64,000 bases of DNA from UBA964 sp037444685. Lineage in GTDB: Bacteria > Pseudomonadota > Gammaproteobacteria > Steroidobacterales > Steroidobacteraceae. The translations under genes were made by a program, and so were the position numbers. The DNA lies in contig JBBILX010000003.1 in assembly GCA_037444685.1 (NCBI GenBank), forward strand, positions 327,754-391,753, in the 5' to 3' direction. Shown piece after piece: positions 8,549 to 18,119 of the stretch. The notes under the pieces are model-generated. The model searched no databases. It was not told where the DNA came from and saw only the letters and a program-made list of their open reading frames with translations. How positions within the stretch are numbered: position 1 is the first letter of the stretch; the number at the start of each line of letters is the position of its first letter.

Positions 8549-10246
8549 TCAGGACTCGTAGAACGGCATGAGCGCCTCGGCCCAGCGACGCATGTCGTCC
8601 GGCATCTGCACGAAAGCGGCCTGTGGGAAGTCGCGGGCGGCCTGCTGCGTGACCTCGAACTGAGGATCCCAGGCGGGCGCGACGAACTGCATCGGCACCG
8701 TGCATTTCCGCAGGCGCGCCTTGAGCGGATAGGCGAAATGGGCCTGATAGGCCTTGCGCCACATGCCCTCGGAACGGAACAGGTCGATCAGGCGCTGGTG
8801 CACCATCGCCGGGTCGATGTAGAGGGGCTTGCGGATGATGCCGCGCGTGGTCCGGTCATACCAGGGCCAGAACAGCCCCTGATCGCGCAGCAGGTGCCAG
8901 GCCTCGAGCAGATGCCCGCCGTACCAGTTCGGCTGGATATCGGGTGTGTAGTTCGCACGCAGATCCGCGCGCAGCGCGTCGTCGAAGTAGAGCATGTCGG
9001 CGAGCACGAGCCGCTTGAGGCGCTTCGGTGCGCTGAGCGCGAGCTCTAGCCCGACGAGGCCGCCACCCCAGGTGCCGATGAAATCGAAGTCGTCGACCCC
9101 GAGGGACTTCAGCGCCGGCAGCACCGCTTCGGCGTAGCGCTCGACCGTGATCCTGCCCTCGCCGAGGAGGTGGTCCGATTCGCCGTGACCCGGCAGATCG
9201 ATGGCGATCACCGGCCGACGGCCGATGAAGCCCGAGGCGAGCGCGGCGACCGTGTCGGAAGAGCCCGCCGCGTCGTGCTGGACCAGCACGGGCCGCCCGG
9301 TCGCATCGTCGTTGCGCTGCACGCGCAGCTGACCGCCGGGCACGTCGACGAACTCGCTCCAGAGACGGCCGCGCAGCGGTGCGGTGCGCGGCAGTTTCGG
9401 CGGCCTCGCCTTGTTGTGCCGGCGGATGAATGCGGCGCAGAGGTCGAGCGTCTGCTCGATGCTGCCGCCGCGCTCGACGTGGACCGACGGCGCGGCACGG
9501 CGGACGCGCGGCAGATGCCCGGCGAGGACGTCCGAATCGGCGGCGGTCACGAGCATCGGCACCTGCATCCGCTGCAGCGCGAGGTCGGAGCGCATCGTGA
9601 AGGCGGCGCGATACCCGACGCGGTAGTGGTCGCCGGCGCGAAGCAGGTCGAGCGCGGCGGCGTGCAGCGCCGCCGGTGGCGGCACGTTGAATTCGAGTCG
9701 CTCGGCCTGCGTCTTGGCGTACCAAGGGAAGAAGATCGTCTGTTCGCGCATCCGTGCCCACAGCCAGGTCAGGTGCGACCCGTCCCAGACGGGCGCGAAC
9801 GGTGGCAGATAGTTGGCGACGAGATCGGCGCGCTCGGCCTCGCGGAGGATTACGTAACCGTTGGCGGCGCCGCAGGTGATGCGATCCGGGAACAGTGCCG
9901 CGAGCGCGCCGGCGATCATGGCGCCGGTGTGGAAGCCATAGACGGCAGCCCGCTCGATGCCGAGCGCGTCCATGAATTCGATCACCGCCTCCGCGAAGTC
10001 GTCGGCCTCGGCGCGATCGACGCCGAGCGGAGTCGACAGGCCGAAGCCGGGCGTATCCGGCGCGATGCAGGTGAACCGCTTCTTCCAGCGCTCCATCGTC
10101 GCGAGCATGTCGCGCGAGGACAGCGGTGACTGATGCAGGCAGAGCACGACGGGGCCCGTGCCCACGTGTCGGTAGTGGACCTGCCGCGGTCCCCAGCGGC
10201 CATCCGGTATCGAGGCGAAATGGCGCGTGATCTTCTTCTCAGCCAT
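8549..10246 (-). CDS. Tandem (two-domain) alpha/beta hydrolase with substituted catalytic residues
   Basis: A 565-residue protein made of two alpha/beta-hydrolase domains (about residues 1-285 and 300-565). Domain 1 has CLHQSPLS, APDTPGFG and an elbow GFHTGA (about residue 103) with Thr where Ser is normal. Domain 2 has AIDLPGHGESD, but its elbow reads GTWGGG (about residue 391), with Gly at the nucleophile position. I see no clear C-terminal catalytic His in either domain. Domain 2 is probably structural or regulatory. The gene starts at ATG 10246 and its stop lies two bases before the metallo-beta-lactamase-fold gene, so the two form an operon. Confidence 0.85.
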   Translation of the reverse strand: MAEKKITRHFASIPDGRWGPRQVHYRHVGTGPVVLCLHQSPLSSRDMLATMERWKKRFTCIAPDTPGFGLSTPLGVDRAEADDFAEAVIEFMDALGIERAAVYGFHTGAMIAGALAALFPDRITCGAANGYVILREAERADLVANYLPPFAPVWDGSHLTWLWARMREQTIFFPWYAKTQAERLEFNVPPPAALHAAALDLLRAGDHYRVGYRAAFTMRSDLALQRMQVPMLVTAADSDVLAGHLPRVRRAAPSVHVERGGSIEQTLDLCAAFIRRHNKARPPKLPRTAPLRGRLWSEFVDVPGGQLRVQRNDDATGRPVLVQHDAAGSSDTVAALASGFIGRRPVIAIDLPGHGESDHLLGEGRITVERYAEAVLPALKSLGVDDFDFIGTWGGGLVGLELALSAPKRLKRLVLADMLYFDDALRADLRANYTPDIQPNWYGGHLLEAWHLLRDQGLFWPWYDRTTRGIIRKPLYIDPAMVHQRLIDLFRSEGMWRKAYQAHFAYPLKARLRKCTVPMQFVAPAWDPQFEVTQQAARDFPQAAFVQMPDDMRRWAEALMPFYES

Positions 10247-10410
10247 GCGAATCTCTCCCTTCGAGGCGACAAAGCTAGCACTTTCGGCTGCAGCCAGACG
10301 AAGCGATCATGCACGCCTGGCAGTTCCGTGCGCAGCGCGGTTGCGCCTGCGCGGCGCGCAGTGTGAAACTGCCACCGCGCCGACCGTAGGTCCCCATCGC
10401 TGAGAATCCC

Positions 10411-11667
10411 TTGCCGACGCCCCGCCATGGCGTGCGCGAACTGCTGCGCTACCACGACTTCACGCGCTACGCCGCCGCCCGCTTCTGCGCCACGATCGCC
10501 TGGCAGATGCTCGGTGTCGCCGTCGGCTGGCAGGTGTACGACCTGACGCGCGATCCGCTCGATCTCGGCCTGATCGGCCTCGCCCAGTTCCTGCCGTTCA
10601 TGGTGCTCGTGCTGCCGGGTGGGCAGACCGCGGACCGCATGGATCGCCGCCTCGTGATGATCGGTGCGTATGCGATCGAGGCGCTCTGTGTCGTGGTGCT
10701 GCTCGCGTTCACGCTGTCGGGCGCGCGCGCGGTCTGGCCGGTCTTCATCGCCATGGCGCTTTTCGGTGCCGGTCGCGCCTTCTGGATGCCGGCCGGACAG
10801 GCGATGATCGTCAATCTCGTGCCGAACGCGGTCTTCCCGCGCGCCGTCGGCCTCAATTCGACGCTGTTCCAGACCGCGATGATCAGCGGCCCGGCGCTGG
10901 GCGGCATGCTGTACGCGCTTGGCGAGACGGCGCTCGGCGGCCGCGGCGCGCTGCTCGTCTACGGCAGCGCACTCGCGCTGCTCGTCGCCGTCGTGCTACT
11001 GCTCGCACGCGTACGGCCTGTCCAGGCGCCGCCGAGCGGCGCACCGATCAGTGCACAGTATTTCTTCGAAGGGCTGCGCTTCGTGTTCCAGCGCAAACCC
11101 GTCCTCGGCGCGATCTCGCTCGATCTGTTCGCTGTGCTGTTCGGCGGCGCGACGGCGCTGTTACCGATATTCGCCGCCGACATCCTCGAGGTCGGTCCGG
11201 TGGGGCTGGGTGCCCTGCGCAGCGCGCCCGGCGTCGGTGCCGCGTTGACCGGGGCCTGGCTCGCGTGGCGACCGATCGAGCGGCATGCCGGGGCATGGAT
11301 GTTCGGCGGCGTCGCGCTGTTCGGCGTCGCGACCATCGTGTTCGGGCTGTCGACTTCGTTCTGGCTGTCGTGGCTGGCGTTGTTCCTGCTCGGTGTCGGC
11401 GACGTCACGAGCGTCGTGATCCGTTCCCTGCTCGTGCAGCTCGAGACGCCCGATGCGATCCGCGGCCGGGTCAGCGCCGTCAACGCGCTGTTCATCGGCG
11501 CCTCGAATGAGCTCGGCGAGTTCGAATCGGGCGTCACGGCGCGCTGGTGGGGCGCCGTGCCGGCGGTGGTCATCGGCGGCTGCGCCTGCCTCGGCGTCGT
11601 CGGCATCTACCTCTGGGCCTTCCCGGGCCTGCGACGGCTCGACCGCTTTCCCAAACCCACCGCCTGA
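10411..11667 (+). CDS. Major facilitator superfamily exporter
   Basis: A 418-residue protein with about twelve membrane helices. It resembles the MFS_3/DHA3 group (EntS-like exporters): an N-terminal LRYHDFTRYAAARF, AVGWQVYDLTRDPL, then PGGQTADRMDRRLVM for the loop 2-3 motif. The start is uncertain; TTG 10411 is the longest sensible start and GTG 10432 is an alternative just before the conserved region. It is divergent from the double hydrolase (164-base gap), which suggests that substrate export or uptake goes with that catabolic pair. Confidence 0.85.
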   Translation: MPTPRHGVRELLRYHDFTRYAAARFCATIAWQMLGVAVGWQVYDLTRDPLDLGLIGLAQFLPFMVLVLPGGQTADRMDRRLVMIGAYAIEALCVVVLLAFTLSGARAVWPVFIAMALFGAGRAFWMPAGQAMIVNLVPNAVFPRAVGLNSTLFQTAMISGPALGGMLYALGETALGGRGALLVYGSALALLVAVVLLLARVRPVQAPPSGAPISAQYFFEGLRFVFQRKPVLGAISLDLFAVLFGGATALLPIFAADILEVGPVGLGALRSAPGVGAALTGAWLAWRPIERHAGAWMFGGVALFGVATIVFGLSTSFWLSWLALFLLGVGDVTSVVIRSLLVQLETPDAIRGRVSAVNALFIGASNELGEFESGVTARWWGAVPAVVIGGCACLGVVGIYLWAFPGLRRLDRFPKPTA

Positions 11668-11884
11668 GCCGTCCACGACGCCCCAGCGCATCCGACCCTG
11701 AAAGCCGCACGGCAGGGCCTTGCCGGGCTCCTGCGAGCGGTTTCACGGATCCGTACGGACGTGCACGGCAGGCGCGCGGCGGCTGGCACCGGTGAGGATT
11801 ACGTCACATCGGGGCGGCCACCGGCTGTTGGATAGTCCGCCGGCATCGAGTGTCTGCACAACCGACAAAGACTGGAGGACTGAC
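11668..11884. other. Non-coding region upstream of the MSHA-like operon
   Basis: These 217 bases separate the MFS gene from the first pilin gene and hold no convincing ORF. I looked for sigma-54 and sigma-70 elements and for a GEMM-type riboswitch and found none that match well. There is a short inverted repeat (CGGCA/TGCCG near 11711-11726) without a T-run. The operon promoter is presumably here, and GGAGG at about 11875 is the ribosome binding site of the pilin gene. Confidence 0.4.
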
Positions 11885-12553
11885 ATGTCTCGGTTCGGAA
11901 ACTCTTGCGGGCAGCGCGGCTTCACGCTGGTGGAGATCGCGGTCGTGCTCGTGATCATCGGCCTGTTGCTCGGCGCGGTGCTCAAGGGCCAGGAGCTCAT
12001 CGAGAACAGTCGCGTCAAGAACGCCGTCAACGAGATCAACAGCGTCAAGGCCGCCGCTTACGGATACTTGGACCGGTACAAATCCCTGCCCGGCGATGAC
12101 GGGCCGATCGGCAATCTGACGGCCCGCGGCAGCAACTGGACGGGCATCACGGCCGCCGGCAACCGAGATGGCGCGGTCGGCGCCGGCGCGAATCCGTTCG
12201 CGGCACCCACCGGCGAGCACCTCGGCTTCTGGCAGCACCTGCGTGCGGCGGGCTTCCTGACCGGCTCCGCCGCGGACACGGGACTGGCCGCGCTGCCCAA
12301 GAACGCGTTCGGCGGACAGACCGGTCTCGCCTCGCTGACGACCCAGCTCGGCAATTTCAACAGCCGCGCGGTCTGCATGAGCCAGGTGCCCGGCAAGGCG
12401 GCCACCGCGCTCGACAATCAGCTCGACGACGGCCGGCCGAACGGCGGCACGGTCCGCTCGACCCAGCAGGCAGGCGCTGCGAACACTGCCCCGGGGGCCG
12501 CGGCGACCGCCTACAGCGAGGATCAGCGCTACACGCTCTGCACCACGCTCTGA
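11885..12553 (+). CDS. Type IV pilin-like major subunit
   Basis: A 222-residue prepilin. ATG 11885 follows a GGAGG site. The leader MSRFGNSCGQRG is followed by FTLVEIAVVLVIIGLLLG, a textbook prepilin peptidase site with Glu at mature position 5. The globular part is Gly/Ala/Asn-rich and has two Cys, AVCMSQV and YTLC close to the C-terminus, probably a disulphide-bonded D-region. As the first gene before the assembly genes, and the most pilin-like product, it is the likely major pilin, MshA in function. No prepilin peptidase gene is in the window. Confidence 0.85.
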   Translation: MSRFGNSCGQRGFTLVEIAVVLVIIGLLLGAVLKGQELIENSRVKNAVNEINSVKAAAYGYLDRYKSLPGDDGPIGNLTARGSNWTGITAAGNRDGAVGAGANPFAAPTGEHLGFWQHLRAAGFLTGSAADTGLAALPKNAFGGQTGLASLTTQLGNFNSRAVCMSQVPGKAATALDNQLDDGRPNGGTVRSTQQAGAANTAPGAAATAYSEDQRYTLCTTL

Positions 12554-12584
12554 GCGCGGCAGGCCAGGCAAGGACGGTTCGATC

Positions 12585-13445
12585 GTGGAGCGGCTCTACC
12601 TCGCGCACTTCGGCCTCGTCCGCGGCCCGTTCTCGATCACGCCGGATCCGCGCTTCTTCTTCGCCGGTGCCGGCCGCGGTGAACTGCTGCGCGCGATCGA
12701 GTATTCGGTCCGCCATCAGGAGGGCATCGTCGTCGTCACGGGCGAGGTCGGCAGCGGCAAGACGATGCTGTGCCGCAAACTGCTCGATGGGCTGCCGGCG
12801 GACGTCGAGTCGATCTATCTGGCCAACCCATCCCTGCGCCGTCGCGAGATCATGGCGGCGCTGCTGCGCGACCTGGGCGGCGGGCAGCGACCGGATCCGC
12901 TCGATGCCCTGCAGGGAGCCTTGATCGGGCGCCACATGAGCGGCCGGCGCGTGTTGCTCGTCGTCGACGAGGCGCATGTGATGCCGGGCGAGTCGCTCGA
13001 GCAGATCCGGCTCCTGTCGAACCTCGAGACGGCGCGTCACAAACTGTTGCAGATCGTGCTGTTCGGCCAACCCGAGCTCGACGCCGTGCTGCGGGATCCG
13101 CGACTGCGCGCGCTGCGCGACCGGGTCGTCGAGCGTTTCGCGCTGCCCGTGTTCGACCGGCAACGCGTCGCCGAATACCTCGAATTCCGCCTGCGCGTCG
13201 CCGGTCTCGATGGACCTTCCCCGTTCCGCCCCGCTGCGGTTCGCGCGATCTGGGCCCTCGCCGCGGGTCTCGTACGCCGCATCAACCTGCTGGCCGACAA
13301 GGCCATGCTCTGCGCATTCGTGCGTGGACGCCGCTGCATCGACCGTCGCGACGTCGAACGCGCCCGCGCCGACCTCGATGGCACCGCCAGCACGCAGCGA
13401 GGACCGGCGCCCGCACTCGAGACCGCCGCCGGAGCGCCCGCATGA
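12585..13445 (+). CDS. mshM: ExeA/MshM-like AAA ATPase
   Basis: A 286-residue ATPase from GTG 12585. It opens with YLAHFGLVRGPFSITPDPRFFF, diagnostic of the ExeA/GspA/MshM group. Walker A is GEVGSGKT (about residues 45-52) and Walker B is LLVVDEAH. The C-terminal part has no peptidoglycan-binding domain, which fits MshM rather than ExeA. In related machines this ATPase helps place the secretin in the envelope. Its stop overlaps the secretin start (ATGA). Confidence 0.85.
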   Translation: MERLYLAHFGLVRGPFSITPDPRFFFAGAGRGELLRAIEYSVRHQEGIVVVTGEVGSGKTMLCRKLLDGLPADVESIYLANPSLRRREIMAALLRDLGGGQRPDPLDALQGALIGRHMSGRRVLLVVDEAHVMPGESLEQIRLLSNLETARHKLLQIVLFGQPELDAVLRDPRLRALRDRVVERFALPVFDRQRVAEYLEFRLRVAGLDGPSPFRPAAVRAIWALAAGLVRRINLLADKAMLCAFVRGRRCIDRRDVERARADLDGTASTQRGPAPALETAAGAPA

Positions 13446-15199
13446 ACTCCTCTGGATGCCGACGCGTCGCGGTCCTGGCGCTGGCTGCGGTCCTCGCGGC
13501 CGGCTGCGCCTCGACGTCACGCACGCCCTCCGCCGCGCATCTGCAGCGCGCGGACGTCGCCGACAGGGTCGACACGGCTCCGATCCCCGAGCCCGTGACC
13601 CGCAGTCTCGATCTGCCGCCACCGACGGGTGGCAAGGCGGCGGAGCGGTACACCGTGGTCGTCAACGGCGTGCAGGCCTCGGAGCTGCTGTTCTCACTTG
13701 CGCGCGATGCGCGCATCAATCTCGACGTGCATCCCGACATCCGCGGCGTCGTGACGCTCAACGCGATCGATCAAACCCTGCCGCAGATCCTCGACCGTGT
13801 CGCGGCGCAGGTGGACATGCGCTGGACGCTCGAGGGCGACCAGCTGTCCGTCGTGCCGGATACACCCTACCTGCGCTTCTATCGCGTCGACTACCTGAAC
13901 ATGGCGCGCGACACCGCGAGCCGCACGTCCATCGCGACCCAGGTCGCGACCACCGGCGCGACCAGCGCGGATACGGCGCAGAGCACGGACGGCGGCAATA
14001 ACTCCGGCACCGAGATCGTCAACAGCGCGGAGAACCGCTACTGGGACAGCCTGGTGCGCGCGCTGACGGCCTTGCTGCAGGAGACCGACAAGCTCCTGCC
14101 CGACAGCGAGCCCGCACCGGCGACCGAGTCGAAGGCCAAGGACGGCGCGCAGCGCCCGAATCTGCGCTTCCGCGAGGCTGCTTCGGTCATCGCCCAGCCC
14201 GAGTCGGGCCTCGTCGCCGTTCGCGCCACCTCACGGCAGCACGCGCGGGTGCAGGAGTTCATCGACGCGAGCGTGCGCAGCGCGCGGCGGCAGGTGCTGA
14301 TCGAGGCGACTGTGGTCGAGGTGGAGCTCGCCGACGGTTTCGAGCAGGGGATCGACTGGGAGATCGTGCGCCGCGGCGCGAGCAGCACGCTGGGTTTCAC
14401 GCTGCGACCGGCCGGCAGCGTCACCGAACTGCCGGGCGGCACGCCGGTCGGCGGTGTCGTGCCCACGCTGGGCCTGCTCGAGGTTGATTCGAGCCGCGGT
14501 CGCACCGACGTCGGTGCCGCCGTTCGGCTGCTTGAGTCCTTCGGTCGCACACGCGTGTTGTCGAGTCCGAAGATCAGCGCGCTGAACAACCAGACCGCCC
14601 TCATCAAGGTCGTCGAGAATCTCGTCTACTTCCAGTTGACGACCGATTTCACGCCGGGCACGGCCGGCAGTCCGACGACCTTCACGGTCACGTCGAAACC
14701 GAGCACGGTGCCGGTCGGATTCCTGATGAACGTCACGCCACAGATCGCCGCCAACGACGAGGTGGTGCTGAATCTGCGGCCGACCATTTCGCGCCTCAAC
14801 GGCTTCGTCGAGGATCCCGGCGTGGCGCTCTCGCTGGCGCTCGCGCGGCAAGCCGGCGCGCAGGTCCCCGACGTCAGCAGCCGGGTGCCCGAGATCCAGA
14901 CGCGCGAGATGGAGTCGGTGATCAAGGTCCGCGACGGGCAGATCGCCGTGCTCGGCGGCCTGATGCGCGAGGAGAGCAACGAGGGCAGCGACGCACTGCC
15001 GGCCGTCAGCCGCGTGCCGCTGCTCGGCGAGCTGTTCCGGTATCGGAGCCGGCGCGCCCGCAAGAGCGAACTCGTGATCTTTCTGCGACCCGTCGTCGTG
15101 CGCGACGCGAGCCTTGCGGGCGACTATGCGCGCTATGCGCCCCTGCTGCCCGATGCGGAATTCTTCGCCCCCGCTGCGGGTGCCGGCACCTCGCGTTGA
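13442..15199 (+). CDS. mshL: Outer-membrane secretin lipoprotein, MshL-like
   Basis: A 585-residue protein from ATG 13442. The lipoprotein signal ends in LAAGC. Next comes an STN/N0 domain (YTVVVNGVQASELLFSLARD, about residues 70-140), an Asn/Ser-rich linker, and a C-terminal secretin domain with TRVLSSPKISALNNQTA and VPVGFLMNVTPQIAANDEVV. It forms the outer-membrane channel of the pilus or secretion machine. It overlaps the ATPase gene upstream and lies eleven bases from the TPR gene downstream. Confidence 0.9.
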   Translation: MNSSGCRRVAVLALAAVLAAGCASTSRTPSAAHLQRADVADRVDTAPIPEPVTRSLDLPPPTGGKAAERYTVVVNGVQASELLFSLARDARINLDVHPDIRGVVTLNAIDQTLPQILDRVAAQVDMRWTLEGDQLSVVPDTPYLRFYRVDYLNMARDTASRTSIATQVATTGATSADTAQSTDGGNNSGTEIVNSAENRYWDSLVRALTALLQETDKLLPDSEPAPATESKAKDGAQRPNLRFREAASVIAQPESGLVAVRATSRQHARVQEFIDASVRSARRQVLIEATVVEVELADGFEQGIDWEIVRRGASSTLGFTLRPAGSVTELPGGTPVGGVVPTLGLLEVDSSRGRTDVGAAVRLLESFGRTRVLSSPKISALNNQTALIKVVENLVYFQLTTDFTPGTAGSPTTFTVTSKPSTVPVGFLMNVTPQIAANDEVVLNLRPTISRLNGFVEDPGVALSLALARQAGAQVPDVSSRVPEIQTREMESVIKVRDGQIAVLGGLMREESNEGSDALPAVSRVPLLGELFRYRSRRARKSELVIFLRPVVVRDASLAGDYARYAPLLPDAEFFAPAAGAGTSR

Positions 15200-15210
15200 G
15201 GGAGGCGCCC

Positions 15211-16407
15211 ATGAGCCTGCTGCTCGATGCCCTGAAGGAAGCCGAGGCGCGCAAACGTGCCGCCCACGAGGCGCCGCCGTCACGTACACCCGACGCAGAG
15301 GGCGCGCTCGCGCTCGCCGAGGACCCGTCCGAGCTCGCGATCCTCGAGTCCGGTACGCCGGCTCCACGCCCGGCGCCACCCGTCTCCGAGACAGCGCGGC
15401 CTGCGAGCGAGCCGCCGCTGACAGTACCCGTTCCGGGCCGTGCCTCGCGGCGCCTGACGGCGCTGATCGGCTTGGCCGGGGCGCTGGTGCTCGCGCTCGG
15501 TATCGTCGCCGTGTACGAGGCGATGCAGGATCTCACCGCGGAGCCGGTGATTCCAGCGGCTCCACTCGGTCGCGTGGACGGTTCGCTCGATCCATCGGCG
15601 CGGGGCGACACCGACCGCGACGCCAGCGCGACCATGCCCGCTGGAGGGCCCTCGAACGCGGCGCCGGCACCCGCTGTGCGAACGCCCACGTCGGCGGCGC
15701 GGAGTCCGGGCACGGCAGCGCGCCGCGCGGCGCCGCGCGAATCCGCGCCCGCTGCGGCCAGGTCGTCCCGCGGGATCGGCGCAACGGACGTTGCGGGTGC
15801 ACCGACCGTCCGGCAGCCGCTGCGCGTCGAGCGTCGCGGCGATCCGCTCGCCGAGGCGTTCGCCGCTGTCCAGGCGGGTGAGCTCGGCCGCGCGCGCGAG
15901 CTGTATGCAAGCGTGCTGGCGAGTGAGCCCGGCCAGCCCGATGCGGAACTCGGGCTCGCGGTGATCGCGCACGCCGAGGGCGACGCGCGCGAGGCGCTGC
16001 GCGGCTACCAGCGCGTGCTCGAAAGCGTTCCCGATCATCCACGCGCCTGGGCGGGACTGGCCGAGCTGGCCGGTGCCGGCGAGGCTGCGGCGCTCGAATC
16101 GCGACTGCGGCAGTTGCTCGCCGCGCGGCCTGCCGCCTCTCTGCACTTCGCACTCGGCAATCTGCTCGCGAGGCAAAAGCGCTGGAGCGACGCGCAGGTC
16201 GAGTTCTTCGAGGCCACCGCGCTGGCACCGCAGGTCGCCGATTACGCCTTCAACCTGGCGGTGGCCCTCGATCGCCTCGGCAAGACCTCCGCCGCGGCCT
16301 CTTATTACGATCGGGCGCTTGAGCTCGCCGGCGCGCGTGGCGCGGCAGGCTTCGACCTCGCCGCAGCGCGCTCCCGGCGCGCGGCGCTGGACGAGGTTCG
16401 ACGGTGA
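15211..16407 (+). CDS. mshN: MshN-like TPR membrane protein
   Basis: A 398-residue protein from ATG 15211 (GGAGG upstream). MSLLLDALKEAEARKRAA at the N-terminus is typical of MshN and related pilus proteins. One membrane helix follows (about residues 88-110: LTALIGLAGALVLALGIVAVYEAM), then an Ala/Pro/Ser-rich periplasmic linker. The last 200 residues are TPR repeats (AFAAVQAGELGRARELYASVL and similar). It probably links the secretin to the inner-membrane complex. GTGA overlap couples it to the assembly ATPase. Confidence 0.8.
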   Translation: MSLLLDALKEAEARKRAAHEAPPSRTPDAEGALALAEDPSELAILESGTPAPRPAPPVSETARPASEPPLTVPVPGRASRRLTALIGLAGALVLALGIVAVYEAMQDLTAEPVIPAAPLGRVDGSLDPSARGDTDRDASATMPAGGPSNAAPAPAVRTPTSAARSPGTAARRAAPRESAPAAARSSRGIGATDVAGAPTVRQPLRVERRGDPLAEAFAAVQAGELGRARELYASVLASEPGQPDAELGLAVIAHAEGDAREALRGYQRVLESVPDHPRAWAGLAELAGAGEAAALESRLRQLLAARPAASLHFALGNLLARQKRWSDAQVEFFEATALAPQVADYAFNLAVALDRLGKTSAAASYYDRALELAGARGAAGFDLAAARSRRAALDEVRR

Positions 16408-18119
16408 ACGCGGTGGCGGCCGCCGGCGCGGCGCCGCGCCGCCTGCTCGGCGAGCGGCTGGTCGAGGCGGGTCTGATCAGTGCCGATCAGCTCAAGATTG
16501 CGCTGATCGAACAGCAGCGCCTCGGCAAGCCGCTCGGCGAGACGCTGGTCTCGCTCGGCTTCGTGACCGAGCAGACGCTGCGCGAGGTGCTGTCCGAATC
16601 CCTCGGCGCGCGCAGCATTCCTCTGCAGGGCGTGGTCGCCGATCGCGCCGCGCTGTCGCTCGTGCCCAAGGAGCTCGCCCGCCGGCATCAGGTTTTCCCG
16701 GTCAGTTTCGACGCCGAGCGGCAGGAGCTGCACGTCGCGACGGCCGACCCCAACGATGTCCTCGCCATCGACCAGCTGCGCGCTGAACTGCGCGGACGGG
16801 CCGAGCCGGTCTGGCACCTGGCCACCGCCGGCGAGATCCAGCGTGCCGTCGAGGTCTACTACGGCCACGAGCTGTCGATCGACGGCATTCTGCACGAGAT
16901 CGAAACCGGCACGGTCGACGTCAACACGCTGACTGCCGAGCAGGCGCGCGAGTACAGCCACCCGGTCGTGCGGCTCGTCGATGCGATCCTGACCGATGCG
17001 GTGCTGCGGGCGGCGTCGGACATCCACTTCGAGCCAGAGGCGCAGTTCGTCCGCATTCGGTACCGGATCGACGGCGTGCTGCGCCAGGTGCGCGCGCTGC
17101 ACCGGCGCTACTGGCCCGCCATGCTGGTGCGGCTGAAGATCCTCTCCGGCATGAACATCGCGGAGAATCGGGCTCCACAGGACGGGCGCATCTCGCTGGT
17201 CTTGGCGGCCCGCGAGATCGACTTCCGTGCGGCCTCGCACCCGACGATCCATGGCGAGAACTTCGTCGTCCGCATCCTCGATCGCAAACGCGGGCTCGTC
17301 GCGCTCGACGCGCTCGGCATCGAGACCGGGCAGCTCGCCGAGCTGAAGCTCATGCTGGCGCGGCCGGAGGGCCTGTTGCTGATCACCGGTCCGACCGGCA
17401 GCGGCAAAACCACGACGCTCTATTCGCTGCTGCGGCACCGGAATTCCGAGCAAATCAACATCATGACGCTCGAGGATCCGGTCGAGTATGCGCTGCCGCT
17501 CGTTCGACAGACTTCCATGCCGCAGACCGCCAGGTTGTCATTCGCGGACGGGGTGCGCTCGCTGATGCGCCAGGATCCCGACGTCGTGCTGATCGGCGAA
17601 ATCCGCGATCGCGACACCGCAGAGATGGCGCTGCGCGCGGCGATGACCGGCCATCAGGTGTTCTCGACCCTGCACGCCAATTCGGCGCTGCGCGCGATTC
17701 CGCGCCTGCTCGATCTCGGCGTCCACCCCGAGGTTCTGGCCGGCAATTTGATCGGGGTGCTCGCACAGCGGCTCGTGCGCAGGCTCTGCGGCGCCTGCCG
17801 CGTGCCATCGGTTCCCGACGAGGCCGAGGCACGCCTGCTCGGCGGTGGCGACCTGCAGATCTATCGGGCGCTCGGCTGCGAGGAGTGCGGCTACACCGGC
17901 TACCGCGGACGCGTGGCGCTGATCGAAATCGTCCGCTGGAACCGCGATCTCGACGAGCGCCTCTCGGCGCGAGTGAGTCTCGGCGAGCTGCTGCGCTGCG
18001 CGGCGCAACACGGGTTCACCGATCTCGCCGAGGTTGCGCTGCGCCGCGTACGCGACGGAACGACCACGATCGAGGAGGCGGCGCGGGTGGTCGATCTGAC
18101 CGAGCGGGTCGGCGCATGA
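16404..18119 (+). CDS. mshE: Pilus assembly ATPase, MshE/GspE-like
   Basis: A 571-residue hexameric secretion ATPase from GTG 16404. Residues 10-70 form a MshEN-like region (LLGERLVEAGLISADQL and PLGETLVSLGFVTEQTL), the fold that binds cyclic-di-GMP in MshE. In both copies the Arg of the RLG motif is missing (LLG, PLG), so nucleotide binding may be weak or lost. The core has Walker A GPTGSGKT (about residue 330), a LEDPVEY Asp box, RQDPDVVLIGEIRD Walker B, and a C-terminal zinc site CGAC...CEEC. It powers pilin insertion. It overlaps the platform gene by ATGA. Confidence 0.9.
   Translation: MNAVAAAGAAPRRLLGERLVEAGLISADQLKIALIEQQRLGKPLGETLVSLGFVTEQTLREVLSESLGARSIPLQGVVADRAALSLVPKELARRHQVFPVSFDAERQELHVATADPNDVLAIDQLRAELRGRAEPVWHLATAGEIQRAVEVYYGHELSIDGILHEIETGTVDVNTLTAEQAREYSHPVVRLVDAILTDAVLRAASDIHFEPEAQFVRIRYRIDGVLRQVRALHRRYWPAMLVRLKILSGMNIAENRAPQDGRISLVLAAREIDFRAASHPTIHGENFVVRILDRKRGLVALDALGIETGQLAELKLMLARPEGLLLITGPTGSGKTTTLYSLLRHRNSEQINIMTLEDPVEYALPLVRQTSMPQTARLSFADGVRSLMRQDPDVVLIGEIRDRDTAEMALRAAMTGHQVFSTLHANSALRAIPRLLDLGVHPEVLAGNLIGVLAQRLVRRLCGACRVPSVPDEAEARLLGGGDLQIYRALGCEECGYTGYRGRVALIEIVRWNRDLDERLSARVSLGELLRCAAQHGFTDLAEVALRRVRDGTTTIEEAARVVDLTERVGA

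Noticed and set aside
11780..11880. Sigma-54 promoter (TGGCAC) ahead of the pilin operon
   Set aside because: The matching -12 GC element is not at the required spacing.
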